Below are positions 1 through 14,303 of a DNA stretch of 64,000 bases, piece by piece. Within the stretch, counting starts at the first letter, position 1; each line of letters begins with the position of its first letter. Source of the stretch: JAJYRX01 sp041655275 (GTDB taxonomy: Bacteria > Pseudomonadota > Gammaproteobacteria > Burkholderiales > Burkholderiaceae_B); the NCBI GenBank assembly GCA_041655275.1, contig JBBAFU010000008.1, positions 62,001-126,000 on the forward strand, in the 5' to 3' direction. The notes beneath the pieces were generated by a model. That model was not told where the DNA came from and did not search any database. It saw nothing but the letters and a program-made list of their open reading frames with translations. Position numbers and translations under genes: made by a program.

Positions 1-1026
1 GTCGATGCGGCTGCTGCGCGGCTCCAGCACCAGGCGCACGGCGTCCTGCTTGCCCGATTCATCGCGCACGCCATCGAGCAGGCCCAGCATGAGCGTGCGC
101 GTCTGTTGCTGCTGGGGCGTCAATCCCTTGCGGTTGGCGCGCACACGCGGGTTGGTGGCCTCGTCGATTTCCTCGAGCACGCGCTGGGCCGAAGTACCCG
201 GCGGCAGTTCCGTGATCACACACTGCCACTGGCCGCGCGCGCGATCCTCGAAGTGCCAGCGCGCCCTTACCTTGATGCTCCCGCGCCCCGAAGCGTATAC
301 CTGGGCAATGTCTTCGGCGGGAGAGATGATCTGCGCCCCCCCGGCAAAATCCGGCCCGGGAACCAGATCGAACAGCGCGGCATCATCCAGGTCGGGGTTC
401 TCCAGCAGCGCCATGCAGGCGCTTGCCACTTCACCCAGATGATGCGACGGAATGTCCGTGGCCATGCCGACGGCGATGCCGGAAGCGCCGTTGAGCAGCA
501 TCACGGGCAGGCGGGCAGGCAGGGCTGCCGGCTCCATCTGGCTGCCATCGTAATTGGCCGTGAACGTCACCGTGCCTTCACCCAGCTCGTCGAGCAGCAG
601 GCGCGAAAATGCCGTCAGGCGTGCCTCGGTATAGCGCATGGCGGCGGCATTGTCGCCATCGCGCGAGCCGAAGTTGCCCTGGCCATCGATGAGCGGGTAG
701 CGCAGCGTGAAATCCTGGGCCATGCGCACCAGGGCGTCATAGGCCGCCTGGTCGCCATGGGGATGGTACTTGCCGAGCACATCGCCCACCACACGTGCCG
801 ACTTGACCGGGCGCGCGCCCGGCCCCAGGCCCATGGCGTGCATGGCGTACAGGATACGGCGCTGCACCGGTTTCTGCCCGTCGCCAAGGTCGGGCAGCGC
901 ACGTCCGCGCACCACCGACACCGCATAATCCAGATAGGCCTGCTCGGCATAATCTGCAAGCGTGATGCGCTCGTCACCGTCAGCACCGCCAAAATCCGGG
1001 AACAACTCCGTCTGCATGTCATCCAT
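1..1026 (-). CDS. parC: DNA topoisomerase IV subunit A (partial, C-terminus outside window)
   Basis: Subunit A of topoisomerase IV, the breakage-reunion subunit that decatenates daughter chromosomes with ParE. The first 342 codons are visible and the gene runs off the left edge. The start is the ATG at 1026, two bases after the parE stop, giving a parE-parC operon. The GyrA/ParC core is clear: [14 protein letters not shown] near residues 87-99, and the active-site tyrosine in [10 protein letters not shown] at about residue 132. Two features separate it from the full gyrA at 56.7-59.3 kb: its position behind parE, and the run [15 protein letters not shown]. The position equivalent to E. coli ParC Ser80 is Gln93 here; I believe Gln is usual in this order, but that is from memory. 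Confidence 0.95.
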   Translation of the reverse strand, partial: MDDMQTELFPDFGGADGDERITLADYAEQAYLDYAVSVVRGRALPDLGDGQKPVQRRILYAMHAMGLGPGARPVKSARVVGDVLGKYHPHGDQAAYDALVRMAQDFTLRYPLIDGQGNFGSRDGDNAAAMRYTEARLTAFSRLLLDELGEGTVTFTANYDGSQMEPAALPARLPVMLLNGASGIAVGMATDIPSHHLGEVASACMALLENPDLDDAALFDLVPGPDFAGGAQIISPAEDIAQVYASGRGSIKVRARWHFEDRARGQWQCVITELPPGTSAQRVLEEIDEATNPRVRANRKGLTPQQQQTRTLMLGLLDGVRDESGKQDAVRLVLEPRSSRID

Positions 1027-1028
1027 CG

Positions 1029-2990
1029 CTATACGTCCACCACTGCCAGATTGCCTTTTTCCTCGATCCAGCCACGCCGCCGCGCAGACTCGCCCCGGGC
1101 CATGAGCATATCGAAACGCTCGCGGGTCGCCCGCTGGCCGGGCTCTCCGTAGACCACCGGCAACAGCCGCCGCGTATCCGGGTTGAGCGTGGTATCCCAC
1201 AACTGCTCGGCGCTCATCTCGCCCAGACCCTTGAAGCGGCTGATGCGCCAGCTGTCCTCACGCACGCCTTCGCTGCGCACACGCTCCAGCGCCGCATCCA
1301 GCTCCTCCTGATCCAGGCAGTAGAGCTTGCGCGCAGGGCGCTTTCCCGCTGCCGGCACATCCAGCCTGAACAGCGGCGGACGCGCGACATGGACATGGCC
1401 CGCCTCGACAAGCCGCGGAAAATGACGCAGGAACAGCGTGAGCAGCAGCACCTGGATATGCGCCCCGTCGACATCGGCATCCGACAGGATGCAGATACGG
1501 CCGTAGCGCAAGCCGGAAAGGTCAACCTCGTCCTGTGCGCCATGCGGATCAACGCCGATGGCTACCGCGATGTCATGGATCTCGTTGTTGGCGAACAGGC
1601 GATCACGCTCCACCTCCCAGGAATTGAGCACCTTGCCACGCAGGGGCAGAATGGCCTGGAAGTGCTTGTCGCGTCCCATCTTGGCCGAGCCGCCTGCCGA
1701 GTCCCCTTCCACCAGAAAAAGCTCGGTGCGCGCCGGATCGCTGGATTCACAATCCGTGAGCTTGCCCGGCAGCACGGCAACCCCCGTGCTCTTGCGCCGC
1801 TGCACGCGCTGGCTGGCCCGTGTACGCGCCTGGGCGTGACGGATGGCCAGATCGGCCAGCGCGCGACCATGCTCGACGTTGGCGTTCAGCCACAACTCCA
1901 GGGCGTTGCGCACGATGCCGCTGACCAGACGTACGGCATCCCGACTGTTCAGGCGCTCCTTGATCTGCCCCTGAAACTGGGGGTCGAGGATACGTGCCGA
2001 GAGCACGAAGCTGGCGCGCGCAAAGACATCTTCGGACATCAGGCGCACGCCCTTGGGCAGCAGGCCGTGCAGCTCGGCAAAGCCGCGAAGCGCCTGGAAC
2101 AGGCCATCGCGCAGACCCGCCTCGTGCGTCCCCCCGGCCGGGGTGGCGATGAGGTTGACGTAGGACTCTCGCAGCACGCCGCCTTCCGTGGTCCAGGCAA
2201 CCACCCAATGGGCTCCCTCGCCTTCAGCGTAGGTCTCGTCATCGGCCGGCATGGTGTGCCGGCCCTCGAATACCGGCAACAGGATTTCCTGGCCTTCGAG
2301 CGCCTGCTCGAGATAGGAGCGCAGGCCGTCTTCGTAACACCACCGGCGCTCTTCGCCCGTCTTCTCGATGCGCAGGAGGACGCGTATGCCGTCCATGAGC
2401 ACCGCCTTGCTGCGCAGGACATGCGCCAGGGCCCCGGTGTCGATGGCCGGCGAATCGAAATACGCAGGATCGGGCCAGACACGGATGCGCGTGCCGCTGC
2501 GCCGCCGTCGCGCATTGCCCACACGGGTCAGCGGCTGGTCCACCCGGCCGTCGCGAAAACTGATATGGTGCTCGGCACCGTCACGCCACACCGTCACATC
2601 GAGGCGGCGCGCCAGCGCATTGGTCACCGCCACGCCCACGCCATGCAGCCCGCCCGCAAAGGCATAGGCAGCCTCTCCGGTCTTGCTGAACTTGCCGCCG
2701 GCATGCAGGCGGGTGAACACCAGCTCCACCACCGGCAAGGCCTCCTCGGGATGCGGGCCCACCGGGATGCCGCGCCCGTCATCCTGCACGCTGACGCTGC
2801 CGTCTTCATGCAGGGTGACGGCGATCTCGCCGGCGTGACCGGCAAGGGCCTCGTCGGCGGCATTGTCCAGCACTTCCTGGATGACATGCAGCGGATCATC
2901 GGTGCGGGTATACATGCCGGGGCGCTGGCGTACCGGCTCCAGCCCCTTCAGGACCTGGATGGAAGATTCATCGTAGCGCGGCGAGGACAA
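1029..2990 (-). CDS. parE: DNA topoisomerase IV subunit B
   Basis: ATPase subunit of topoisomerase IV, a GHKL ATPase that drives strand passage by ParC. An N-terminal Bergerat ATP fold shows [15 protein letters not shown] and DDGRGIPVG. The toprim domain shows EGDSAGGSA (about residue 425) followed by [14 protein letters not shown], a ParE rather than GyrB pattern. No ATG is available at the 5' end. I chose the TTG at 2990 because a GGAG lies 5 nt upstream (2996-2999); a second in-frame TTG at 3008 would add six residues. The length of about 653 aa fits ParE. parC follows after 2 nt and is probably translationally linked. Confidence 0.95.
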   Translation of the reverse strand: MSSPRYDESSIQVLKGLEPVRQRPGMYTRTDDPLHVIQEVLDNAADEALAGHAGEIAVTLHEDGSVSVQDDGRGIPVGPHPEEALPVVELVFTRLHAGGKFSKTGEAAYAFAGGLHGVGVAVTNALARRLDVTVWRDGAEHHISFRDGRVDQPLTRVGNARRRRSGTRIRVWPDPAYFDSPAIDTGALAHVLRSKAVLMDGIRVLLRIEKTGEERRWCYEDGLRSYLEQALEGQEILLPVFEGRHTMPADDETYAEGEGAHWVVAWTTEGGVLRESYVNLIATPAGGTHEAGLRDGLFQALRGFAELHGLLPKGVRLMSEDVFARASFVLSARILDPQFQGQIKERLNSRDAVRLVSGIVRNALELWLNANVEHGRALADLAIRHAQARTRASQRVQRRKSTGVAVLPGKLTDCESSDPARTELFLVEGDSAGGSAKMGRDKHFQAILPLRGKVLNSWEVERDRLFANNEIHDIAVAIGVDPHGAQDEVDLSGLRYGRICILSDADVDGAHIQVLLLTLFLRHFPRLVEAGHVHVARPPLFRLDVPAAGKRPARKLYCLDQEELDAALERVRSEGVREDSWRISRFKGLGEMSAEQLWDTTLNPDTRRLLPVVYGEPGQRATRERFDMLMARGESARRRGWIEEKGNLAVVDV

Positions 2991-3108
2991 AATGACTCCG
3001 GAAGACAAAAAAGACCTATTTTAAGGAATGCATCAAACTGCGGTCGATGTTATGCTTTCCCATAATGACACATGCCCAAACCCTATCTCTGCTTTTGACG
3101 ATATTCCT

Positions 3109-3435
3109 ATGAGCGACTCCATCAAGACCATTACTGACGCTTCGTTCCAGGCCGACGTGCTCGAGTCCGCACAGCCTGTGCTGGTCGACTACTGGGCCGA
3201 ATGGTGCGGCCCGTGCAAGATGATTGCACCGATTCTCGAACAGGCTGCCGGCGATTACCAGGGTCGCGTCACCATTGCCAAGCTCAATGTCGATGACAAC
3301 CCCGATACCGCTGCCAAGTTCGGCGTACGCGGCATCCCGACGCTGATGCTGTTCAAGGACGGCAAGGCCGTAGCGACCAAGGTTGGTGCACTTTCCAAGG
3401 CCCAGCTGTCTGCTTTTCTGGATGAATCCCTGTAA
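3109..3435 (+). CDS. trxA: Thioredoxin 1
   Basis: Cytoplasmic thiol-disulfide reductant for ribonucleotide reductase, methionine sulfoxide reductases and others. The 108-aa product has the complete thioredoxin fold and the active site WCGPC at residues 32-36. The conserved cis-proline loop is GIPTLMLF. The reading frame continues upstream to 3028, but that extension is not thioredoxin-like; the ATG at 3109 gives the usual MSDSI start. It is divergent from parE and 89 nt upstream of rho in the same direction. trxA-rho adjacency is a very common proteobacterial arrangement. Confidence 0.97.
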   Translation: MSDSIKTITDASFQADVLESAQPVLVDYWAEWCGPCKMIAPILEQAAGDYQGRVTIAKLNVDDNPDTAAKFGVRGIPTLMLFKDGKAVATKVGALSKAQLSAFLDESL

Positions 3436-3470
3436 ACTTCCTGTTCCACTGAAACACCAGTGACAGCCGC

Positions 3471-3524
3471 GCGAGCCGTCTCCGGCTCGCCAATTCCCTT
3501 GCCCAAATCCTTTCCTTTCCACAC
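3471..3524 (+). promoter_or_regulatory. rho leader: stem-loop plus C-rich, G-poor segment
   Basis: A perfect 7-bp inverted repeat (GCGAGCC at 3471-3477, GGCTCGC at 3484-3490) is followed by 34 nt (3491-3524) containing 15 C and a single G. The segment runs straight into the rho ATG, and no Shine-Dalgarno sequence is visible. C-rich, G-poor RNA is the classic Rho loading signal, and rho genes are known to be autoregulated by termination in their leaders. The stem-loop may also end trxA transcripts, but it has no following T-run. The function is inferred. Confidence 0.45.
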
Positions 3525-4781
3525 ATGCACCTGAATGAATTAAAAGCGTTGCACGTCTCGCAACTGCTGGAAATGGCCGCTGCCCTCGATATCGACAATG
3601 GCGGGCGCCTGCGCAAGCAGGAACTCATGTTTGCCATTCTCAAGAAAAAAGCAAAACAGGGCGAGCAGATCTTCGGCGACGGCGTACTCGAAGTACTGCC
3701 CGACGGCTTCGGCTTCCTGCGCTCGCCCGAGACTTCGTATCTGGCCAGCACCGACGACATCTACATCTCGCCCTCGCAGATCCGGCGCTTCAATCTGCAC
3801 ACCGGCGACTCCATCGAAGGTGAGGTGCGCACGCCCAAGGACGGCGAGCGCTATTTTGCCCTGGTGAAGGTGGACAAGGTCAACGGCATGCAGCCCGAGG
3901 CCATCAAGCACCGCATCATGTTCGAGAACCTGACGCCGCTGCACCCGGACTCGGTAATGACGCTGGAACGCGACATCAAGAGCGAGGAAAACCTCACCGG
4001 TCGCATTCTGGACATCTTTGCACCTATCGGCAAGGGCCAGCGTGCACTCATCGTGGCCAGCCCGAAATCCGGCAAGACGGTGATGATGCAGCACATGGCC
4101 CATGCCATCACCAGCAATTATCCGGACGCCACCATGATCGTCCTGCTGGTGGACGAGCGCCCCGAGGAAGTCACCGAAATGCAGCGCACCGTGCGCGGCG
4201 AAGTGGTGGCCTCCACCTTCGACGAGCCGGCCACGCGCCACGTTCAGGTGGCCGAGATGGTGATCGAGAAAGCCAAGCGTCTGGTCGAACTGAAGAAGGA
4301 TGTGGTCATCCTGCTCGATTCCATCACCCGGCTGGCGCGCGCCTACAACACCGTGGTGCCGGCCTCGGGCAAGGTGCTCACCGGCGGGGTGGATGCCAAT
4401 GCACTGCAGCGTCCCAAGCGATTCTTCGGTGCCGCACGCAATATCGAGGAAGGCGGCTCGCTCACCATCATCGGCACCGCCCTGATCGAAACCGGCAGCC
4501 GCATGGATGAAGTCATCTATGAGGAATTCAAGGGCACGGGCAACTCCGAAATCCATCTGGAGCGCCGTCTCGCGGAAAAGCGCGTCTACCCCGCCATCAA
4601 CCTGAACAAATCGGGCACCCGCCGCGAGGAATTGCTGCTCAAGCCCGAGCTGATGCAGAAGATCTGGGTACTGCGCCGCTTCATCCACGACATGGACGAG
4701 GTCGAGGCCATGGAATTCATCCTGGACAAGATCCGCGCCACCAAGACGAATGCCGAATTCTTCGACATGATGAAGAAATAG
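3525..4781 (+). CDS. rho: Transcription termination factor Rho
   Basis: Hexameric RNA-dependent ATPase/translocase that ends untranslated and many non-coding transcripts. The 418-aa product has the standard length. Rho N-terminal helical domain is residues 1-45, the cold-shock-like RNA-binding domain with GFGFLRSP is about 50-120, and the RecA-type motor follows. The P-loop SPKSGKTV is at 179-186, with Walker [17 protein letters not shown] further on. The start ATG has no Shine-Dalgarno sequence and sits directly after the C-rich leader. The gene ends 21 bp before the convergent yhdP stop, with no obvious intrinsic terminator between them. Confidence 0.98.
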   Translation: MHLNELKALHVSQLLEMAAALDIDNGGRLRKQELMFAILKKKAKQGEQIFGDGVLEVLPDGFGFLRSPETSYLASTDDIYISPSQIRRFNLHTGDSIEGEVRTPKDGERYFALVKVDKVNGMQPEAIKHRIMFENLTPLHPDSVMTLERDIKSEENLTGRILDIFAPIGKGQRALIVASPKSGKTVMMQHMAHAITSNYPDATMIVLLVDERPEEVTEMQRTVRGEVVASTFDEPATRHVQVAEMVIEKAKRLVELKKDVVILLDSITRLARAYNTVVPASGKVLTGGVDANALQRPKRFFGAARNIEEGGSLTIIGTALIETGSRMDEVIYEEFKGTGNSEIHLERRLAEKRVYPAINLNKSGTRREELLLKPELMQKIWVLRRFIHDMDEVEAMEFILDKIRATKTNAEFFDMMKK

Positions 4782-4802
4782 GCACGAGAAAGACCCCTGG
4801 TT

Positions 4803-7800
4803 TCAACGCCCCGGCGGGGTGTCGTCGTCAGGGGCAAGACGTTCCACCGGCCGGATATCGGGGTTCTCCCAGTCGCCCTGAATACGATAGCGGGCCGTCA
4901 TGGCGGAGGCCAGCGGCGTCTTGAGCAGCCATTGTCCGAGAAAAGCGCCCAAGCCGACGACCGGATTGATGGCCACACCGGCAGCCAGTGCCGCTCCGCT
5001 GACATCCAGATTGGGCACGACCACTGCGTCCAGATCAAGCTCGCCGGTATTCAGGGAAATCAGCCCTTCCAGAACAATGGTGCCCGCAGGTCCGATAATG
5101 CGGTAGTCCCGTGTGCGCACCTCACCCGCCTCGAACAGCAGCGCACCGCGCAGTACATCATAGGGAAAGCCTTCGCGCCCCACTCCCGCCGGATTGAGAT
5201 CCAGGCGCGCCAGCCGCTGGAGTGACTGCAGTGACAACAGCTCGAGCAGGCGCGCCGTACGTGAATTTACGGTATTCAGACGACCCTTGGCCAGGTTGAA
5301 CTCCAGATTGCCGCTGAGCTGATCGACGCGTGCGCTCCAGGGGAAATCACGCCACTGGAGCAGGCCGCTGATCTGGCCCTCCCCGCCCTGCAACAATTCC
5401 GGATAGCCGATCGTCGACACATACGCCCCCAGATCGGATACATCCAGGCTGGCATCCAGGGTCAGGCCGCGCAGGGGTCCGCGCAGGCGCCAGGCCCCGG
5501 CACCTTCAAGATGGAGGGAAGGGCTGGACAATACGATGCGATCCAGCTGCCAGACACTGGCGCCCGCCTCGCGCGCACCACTGCCCGCCACGATCAGCTG
5601 GCCCAGATTATGACCTCGAAAACCGAGCCGGTCGATCTTGAGATTGATTGCAGGAATGTCGGGCCCCTCGTCCGCCGGGGTGCTTTCGGGTAGGCCCGCC
5701 CAGCGCGCCGGTGACACGCCGCTGCCCTCCTCCATGTCGAGCCGCTCGAACACGGCCTGCAGGGGCCCGTCGACGGCTGTGCCGCGCTGCTTCCAGTCCA
5801 CTGCACCGGTGGCCTGACGCGCACGGATGTCGGCGCGCCAGCGATCCTGACCTTGCCGGCTGAGCGTAAGCTGCAGATCATTGAATGGCAGACCCACCAT
5901 ATGCGCCTGTTCCGCTTCCAGACTGAGCACCGACATTGCGGGAAACACGCCGGCATCCTCACCGGATGACGGCGGCGTGAACTCGCGCACAATGGCATCC
6001 CAGGCGTCGGCATCGAACAATGGCTGGCGTATGGCGACCCGGAGGCCGGCGGGCGGCATGCCCGGCTGACGATCCACGCCCAGGAAGCCCCGCTGGAAAT
6101 ACGGTCGGGCGCCTGGCCCGGGCTGATGCTCCAGACGGGCCTGTATGGTCTCACCCAGATGGATGTCCAGCGTGCGTGCACCCGATGGCTGCCCGTGCGC
6201 CCAGCGTACACGCAAAGGCAAGGTCGCATCGGCCGGCTTGTCCAGCGGCGGCGGCAGATTCAGGGCGACGCCCTTGAGATCGGACTTCACTTCCAGTGCC
6301 AGTGGCGGCGTTCCCTTGCCGAAATCAAGCCCCGTCAGGTGTGCGCTATATCGGGCCTGACCCGACAATCGCGCCATACCGGGCACGCCGACCCGGGCGG
6401 ACAGTGCCTGTGTCGACAGGCTTCCCTGCAGCCGGATGCCAGCGGTGCCACGGCCCACACCGCCCGAGAGCTGCGCGGGCGCCCCCAGGAAGCGCAGGCC
6501 GGCCTCGCGGACCTCCAGGGCGTGCTCATCAAATGCCAGTACCGCATCGACGGCTTCGAGGGGCGGCACATCGGGCGCAAACTGCAGCCGGGAGTTTGCC
6601 AGCGAAAGCACGCCCTGGATCCGCACGTCATCAGGCTTTGCCAGGGGCAGGCCCAGCCCGAGATCCAGGGTCCAGTCACCTTTTGCCTGCGTGGCCGCCA
6701 GGGCATGGCCCAGCAGACCGCCCACGGGCGAGTGATGAATGAACGCCATGAAGTCAGGGCCTTTCCCGGAGACATGACCGTTTACCTGCAGCTGCGCCTT
6801 GCCCTGCAGGTCGGGAATCAGGGCATCCACGCCGCTCAGCGCCAGGCTGGCGCCGTCAGCCGGGCGCATGCGTGCAGAATCCACCCGCACGCCAAGGCGG
6901 GCACCGTCAATACGCAGCACGCCCCGCATGGCCTGCAGTGCGGGCCAGGGCGGCTGATCGTCATCATCGGGCACATAGTCCAGCACCGCATCGGAAAACG
7001 GCGCCCGCAAGCGCAAGATGCCGTTATCCCGGCCGGACGCAAAGGGAAAGCCGGCCAGGGGTCCGCGCACCTCGAGCACGCCATCGTTCACCACGCCGGC
7101 CTGCAGCGCCCCCCTGAGCCAGTCGCGCACTTCTTCGTCCGCCCCAAGCGGCATATAGGCGTGCACCGCCGACAGCTTGGCCCGATGCAGCTTCAGCTGC
7201 GCATCGATGTGATCAGTACTGCCGCCGCGCCAGTGCAGGCGGCCGCCGAACGCGAAGTCATCGTTGGCGGCCTCGAGCGCGTCCATCTGCAGCGCCAGCC
7301 CCCCGGCCTTGCGGTGCAGGCTGCCCCGGCCCGCCAGCGTCGTGAGCGATAGCGGTTGCGCATAATATTCGGGAGTGGCAAGGCCGACCGCCTGTGCCGC
7401 AACCCGGAAGCGCGCCCGGGTCTCGCCCGCCTCCGGCAGGGCACCGAGCAGGCGACCAGGCGCACGCCAATGCTGCCACAGGGGCTCCCAGGGCGTGCTG
7501 ACCGTCAGCTGCAGGTCCTGTGCCGCCACGTGAAGACCATCGGAGGCCCGCCATCCTGCGTCCCGTGTTTCGAACACCGCCGTCAGCTGCGCATTTTCCG
7601 GCGCATCATACGCCAGCCACAGTCGTGCGCTCACGGATGTCGCTTGCAGCTCCTGCGGCCAGGCAATCCAGGTGTCCCAGTCTTCGGGGCGCAGATCGTC
7701 CATCTGCAGGTAGAGCGTGCCGGTGTGCGCGTCCATGCGCTCGGGCATGCCGCGCCAGGCGGCATGACTGAAGCGGCCGCGCGCCTCGAGGTGCTGGCCG

Positions 7801-8477
7801 GACGCATGCGCCGGTCGCGCCGCCAGGGAGAACCAGTGATCATCGCCTTCATTGACAATATCGATGCCGACGCCATCCAGAATCAGCGGCGCCGCCGAGC
7901 GCGATTCATCCAGCCAGCGAAAGCGGGCATCGTGCACCCGCACCTGGGGCTGTGCCGCCAGCCATTGAAGGGCCAGGCGCCCGGTGTCGTTCGGCGCCGA
8001 TACCCGGGGCATGTCATCATCATGTACATGCGCGATCAGGGGTTGCCCAAGGAGCCAGAGCTGGCCGACGCGATCGCGCCTGAGCAGAAGGTCCGGCCCG
8101 TGGGCCTGCAGCAACGTAAAATACGGCACGGTCGAGAACAGGCCACGCCAGGACAGCACGGCCTCGACCCTGGGGATGTTGAGCATGGACCAGCCTCGCT
8201 CGTCGCGCCACTGCACCTCGTGCAGTTCCACGCGCAACCGGCGCGCCCACTGTGCCTGGATTCGGCCTATGGTGACACGGGCACCCACCTGTCGCGACAG
8301 CAGGGTTTCAATTTGCGGCCGGTAGTGATCTATATTGGGAAGAATCAGGGTACGCAGGCCAATGACCAGCATCGCGGCAACAAAATACACGACCACGACC
8401 AGCCCCAGCAGCCAGCGAAGGCCCGTCCTTATGATCTTGAACACGTAACGTCCGCTCATGCCCTTGCCAGACGACAT
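4803..8477 (-). CDS. yhdP: AsmA-like/YhdP family envelope protein
   Basis: Very large inner-membrane-anchored periplasmic protein of the AsmA/YhdP family. Family members form hydrophobic bridges that move phospholipid between inner and outer membrane. About 1,224 aa, close to the roughly 1,270 of E. coli YhdP. One N-terminal transmembrane helix (about residues 20-43) precedes a long beta-rich periplasmic body. The C-terminal DUF-type segment contains repeated [22 protein letters not shown] strands. Start: the ATG at 8477 has AGGGG about 8 nt upstream; the ATG at 8459 is the alternative and would give 1,218 aa. With either start, the 5' end overlaps the divergent glnE start. Confidence 0.88.
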   Translation of the reverse strand: MSSGKGMSGRYVFKIIRTGLRWLLGLVVVVYFVAAMLVIGLRTLILPNIDHYRPQIETLLSRQVGARVTIGRIQAQWARRLRVELHEVQWRDERGWSMLNIPRVEAVLSWRGLFSTVPYFTLLQAHGPDLLLRRDRVGQLWLLGQPLIAHVHDDDMPRVSAPNDTGRLALQWLAAQPQVRVHDARFRWLDESRSAAPLILDGVGIDIVNEGDDHWFSLAARPAHASGQHLEARGRFSHAAWRGMPERMDAHTGTLYLQMDDLRPEDWDTWIAWPQELQATSVSARLWLAYDAPENAQLTAVFETRDAGWRASDGLHVAAQDLQLTVSTPWEPLWQHWRAPGRLLGALPEAGETRARFRVAAQAVGLATPEYYAQPLSLTTLAGRGSLHRKAGGLALQMDALEAANDDFAFGGRLHWRGGSTDHIDAQLKLHRAKLSAVHAYMPLGADEEVRDWLRGALQAGVVNDGVLEVRGPLAGFPFASGRDNGILRLRAPFSDAVLDYVPDDDDQPPWPALQAMRGVLRIDGARLGVRVDSARMRPADGASLALSGVDALIPDLQGKAQLQVNGHVSGKGPDFMAFIHHSPVGGLLGHALAATQAKGDWTLDLGLGLPLAKPDDVRIQGVLSLANSRLQFAPDVPPLEAVDAVLAFDEHALEVREAGLRFLGAPAQLSGGVGRGTAGIRLQGSLSTQALSARVGVPGMARLSGQARYSAHLTGLDFGKGTPPLALEVKSDLKGVALNLPPPLDKPADATLPLRVRWAHGQPSGARTLDIHLGETIQARLEHQPGPGARPYFQRGFLGVDRQPGMPPAGLRVAIRQPLFDADAWDAIVREFTPPSSGEDAGVFPAMSVLSLEAEQAHMVGLPFNDLQLTLSRQGQDRWRADIRARQATGAVDWKQRGTAVDGPLQAVFERLDMEEGSGVSPARWAGLPESTPADEGPDIPAINLKIDRLGFRGHNLGQLIVAGSGAREAGASVWQLDRIVLSSPSLHLEGAGAWRLRGPLRGLTLDASLDVSDLGAYVSTIGYPELLQGGEGQISGLLQWRDFPWSARVDQLSGNLEFNLAKGRLNTVNSRTARLLELLSLQSLQRLARLDLNPAGVGREGFPYDVLRGALLFEAGEVRTRDYRIIGPAGTIVLEGLISLNTGELDLDAVVVPNLDVSGAALAAGVAINPVVGLGAFLGQWLLKTPLASAMTARYRIQGDWENPDIRPVERLAPDDDTPPGR

Positions 8478-11239
8478 TATATTCACCCCTGCCCTGTCAT
8501 GGTCGGGCGCATTGCGCCGTGCACTGACCGCCAGGCCGGCGCTGGCCCCCTGGCTGGCACAGGCCGCGGGCGGGCAGCGCGTGACACGCAGCGTCATCAT
8601 CGAGTGGTTCGATGCGTTACGCGAGGAACACCTTCCCGGATCCGCAGATGCTGCGATCCCGGAAGCGACGCTCAGGCGCATCCTGCGCCGGCTGCGCGAG
8701 CGCTGCTTCCTGTGCCTGATGCTGCGCGACATCAACGGGCAGGCCGGCATCCTGGAAGTGGTCACGGCCATGACGGCACTGGCGGAGCTGAGCATCGACC
8801 AGGCCTACCGCAGCCTGGCGCAAGCGCTGGCCCGACAGCATGGCCCGCCAATCGACCCGGCCAGCGGACTGCCCATGGAAATGCTCATCGTCGGCATGGG
8901 CAAGCTCGGCGGACAGGAGCTCAATGTCTCGTCCGATATCGACCTTGTCATGCTGTACGCCGACCAGGGCCATACGGCGGGGCCGCAGCCCATACGCCAC
9001 GAGGCATTCTTCCAGCGCCTCACGCGCAGGCTGGTGAGCGTGCTGTCCGACCTGGATGAGGATGGCCAGGTCTTTCGCTGCGACCTGCGGCTGCGCCCGG
9101 ATGGCAATGCAGGCCCCCTCGCCTGGAGCTTGCCGGCCCTGGAAAATTACCTTGTCCGCCAGGGGCGCGAATGGGAGCGCTACGCCTGGCTGAAGGCACG
9201 CATCCTGCCCTGCAAGGCCTTTGCCGGGAGTGATGCCAGGCTGCACATCCAGCGCTTCGAAGCCTTGCGCCAGCCCTTCGTCTATCGCAAATACCTTGAT
9301 TACGACAGCCTGGGCGCCCTGCGCAATCTGCGTGAACGCATACGTCAGGATTGGGAACGGCGGGCACTGGCGCGGGCCAACGTGGATGCACAGCACAATA
9401 TCAAGCTGGGCCATGGCGGCATTCGCGAAATCGAGTTCATCATCCAGCTCAACCAGCTGATCCGTGGCGGGCGGCAACCCTCATTGCAACGACGCAGCCT
9501 GCATGCCGCCCTGCTGCGCCAGAAAAAGGCCGGCATCCTGCCGCCCGATCTTGCACAAGGTTTGATCGACGCCTATTTCTTCCTGCGCCGTGTGGAGCAT
9601 ATGCTGCAATACCGTGAAGACGAGCAGACGCATCTGCTGCCGCGCACACCCGCGCAGCGTGAAGCCCTGGCCCGGGCCATGGGCATGGCGGCGCCGGCGT
9701 TTGAACACAGCCTGCAGGCCCACAGGGAATTTGTCAGCCGGCATTTTCAGGATGCCTTCCGCATCGCCGGTATGGCTGCGGATGCAGCTGATGGACACGC
9801 CCGGGTAGCGGCGCAGCCACTGGCTGCATCCCAGCTCGTCTCGGGCTTTGACGAGAACGCACCGGCGATACAGGCACGCATCGACAGGCTGCTGGATCAC
9901 GCCCGCAGCCGCCGCCTGCCCAGGGCCAGCCGCGCGCGTCTGGAGCGCCTGCTGCCGGCTGCACGGCAGGCGGCGCTGGAACAGCCCCGGGCCGGCCATG
10001 CCTTCCTGCAGCTGCTCGACCTGCTGGAGCATATCGCGGGACGCAGTGCCTATCTGGCGCTGCTGGAAGCCTGGCCGGAAACATTGTTGCGCGTGGCGCG
10101 CCTGATGTCGGCCAGCCCGTGGGCGGCGCATTATCTGCAGCAATACCCCCTGCTGCTGGACAGCCTGATCGAATGGAAGGCATTGCTTGAGCCGCCCGAC
10201 TTCGGGCAGCTGGCCGACGCCCTGCGTGCCGAGCTCGACGCCTGTGTGCTGCCGGATGGCAAGCCCGATATCGAGCAGCAGATGAACCTCATGCGGGACC
10301 TGCAGCACCAGGTCAGCTTCCGCCTGCTTGCCCAGGATCTGGAAGGCCGGCTCACCGTCGAAACCCTGGCCGATCATCTGTCGGCGCTCGCTGATCTGAT
10401 GCTGGAAGAGACCATCCACCGCGTCTGGCCGCTGGTGCTGGGTGATGCACCGCCGAGCCCGCCGCATTTTGCCGTTATCGCCTATGGCAAGCTGGGCGGC
10501 AAGGAACTGGGCTATGCCTCGGATCTGGATCTGGTCTTCCTGTATGACGACCCTGAAGAAGGCGCCGGTGCACGCTATGCCCGCCTGGGCCGGCGCATGA
10601 GCTCCTGGCTGTCGACCCTGACATCGTCAGGGCGGCTCTATGAAGTCGACCTGCGCCTGCGCCCCGACGGCGATGCCGGCCTGCTGGCCGTGAGCATTGT
10701 AGCGTTCGAGCAATACCAGATTGAACATGCCTGGCCGTGGGAGCACCAGGCGATCACGCGCGCACGCTTTGCCGCCGGCGACGCCGCCATTGGCAAACGC
10801 TTCGAAGCCATGCGCGAGCGCATCTTGCTGATGCCACGCGATCCCGCGAAACTGCGTGCCGACGTGTGCGAGATGCGCGAACGCATCCGTGCAGCCCACC
10901 CCAACCGGTCAACCGCATTCGACATCAAGCACGACAGGGGCGGCATGGTCGATGTCGAGTTCATCACCCAGTATCTGGTGCTGGCGCATGCACGCAAGCA
11001 TCCCGTACTGCTGGGCAACCTGGGGAACATTACCCTGCTGCGCCTGGCGGCCGATGCCGGACTGATTCCCGCTGCACTGACCGGCCAGGTCACGGATGCC
11101 TACCGCAGCTACCGGCACCACCAGCACCGGCTGCGCCTGCAGGGCGCCGAGCGTGCACGACTGCCGCATGACGCCCTGCAGAAGGAGCGCAACGCCGTTC
11201 TTGCGCTCTGGCACCGGGTACTGGCTGAGCCGGCTCCCC

Positions 11240-11259
<20 letters not shown>
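8458..11259 (+). CDS. glnE: Bifunctional glutamine synthetase adenylyltransferase/adenylyl-removing enzyme
   Basis: Cytoplasmic regulator that adds or removes AMP on glutamine synthetase under control of PII and glutamine. The 933-aa product has the two tandem nucleotidyltransferase-type domains of the family. The N-terminal deadenylylase site [15 protein letters not shown] is near 146-160 and the C-terminal adenylyltransferase site [14 protein letters not shown] is near 675-690; both metal-binding Asp pairs are present. The ATG at 8458 shares bases with the yhdP start region and has no ribosome-binding site, so the 5' end deserves care. The 3' end overlaps the convergent clpB stop by 20 bp. 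Confidence 0.97.
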
Positions 11260-13831
<2,572 letters not shown>

Positions 13832-13881
13832 GATCCGTCCAGAAATTGGCAAAGAAGGGGATGTCCCTGCAATGGTATTGA

Positions 13882-13908
13882 CATAGGGGCAAACGCGTGG
13901 ATTTCAAG
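13882..13908 (-). promoter_or_regulatory. Heat-shock (sigma32-type) promoter of clpB
   Basis: On the minus strand the sequence reads CTTGAAA (13908-13902), 12 bp, then CCCCTATG (13889-13882). The sigma32 consensus is CTTGAAA with a 13-14 bp spacer and CCCCATNT, so both elements match closely. The site is 51 bp upstream of the clpB ATG, and clpB is a standard sigma32 target. Read from sequence; the regulation is inferred from the match and the gene. Confidence 0.75.
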
Positions 13909-13940
13909 CGACAAGCAAGCGGCAAGCACGCGACAAGCAC
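13908..13940. repeat. Three tandem 11-bp repeats upstream of clpB
   Basis: Three head-to-tail 11-bp units: GCGACAAGCAA (13908-13918), GCGGCAAGCAC (13919-13929) and GCGACAAGCAC (13930-13940). A decayed fourth copy follows. The array begins at the base where the clpB -35 element ends, and 11 bp is close to one helical turn, so each unit would present the same DNA face. It may be an activator site for clpB or for the divergent mazEF pair, or a simple slippage product. Confidence 0.6.
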
Positions 13941-14060
13941 GCAGAAAACGGGCGCAAGACGGCGCCGGCACAGGCAGCGATGGTCGCGACACTCCGACCA
14001 GAAGCTGGCATAATGCTGGCTATATCCGTTGGTTGGACAACCCGCCTTCAGGAAACTTAC

Positions 14061-14291
14061 ATGCGTGGCATCATCAAGAAATGGGGCAACAGCGCGGCAG
14101 TACGGCTTCCCGCCCCCTTGCTGAAATCGCTCGATCTGGGCCTGGAAGATCAGGTTCTCATCCGGGTTGAAGACGGCAATATCGTGCTTGAGCCCGTGCG
14201 TCAGGCGGCACCGGGCCTGCACAGCCTGCTGCAGGACGTACAGCCGCAGAATCTGCACGCCGAAATCGATTTTGGCACGCCGGGCGGCTAG
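14061..14291 (+). CDS. mazE: MazE/AbrB-family antitoxin
   Basis: Antitoxin of a type II toxin-antitoxin pair. It is 76 aa and begins MRGIIKKWGNSAAVRLP, the swapped-hairpin AbrB DNA-binding motif of MazE proteins. The acidic, flexible C-terminal part would cover the toxin's active groove. The ATG at 14061 has AGGAA 6 nt upstream. The toxin gene follows after 12 nt. The family binds its own promoter, so autoregulation is expected; the direct repeat of GCTGGC around 14007-14023, flanking CATAAT, is a candidate site. Confidence 0.9.
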   Translation: MRGIIKKWGNSAAVRLPAPLLKSLDLGLEDQVLIRVEDGNIVLEPVRQAAPGLHSLLQDVQPQNLHAEIDFGTPGG

Positions 14292-14303
14292 CCGGGGCGC
14301 ACC

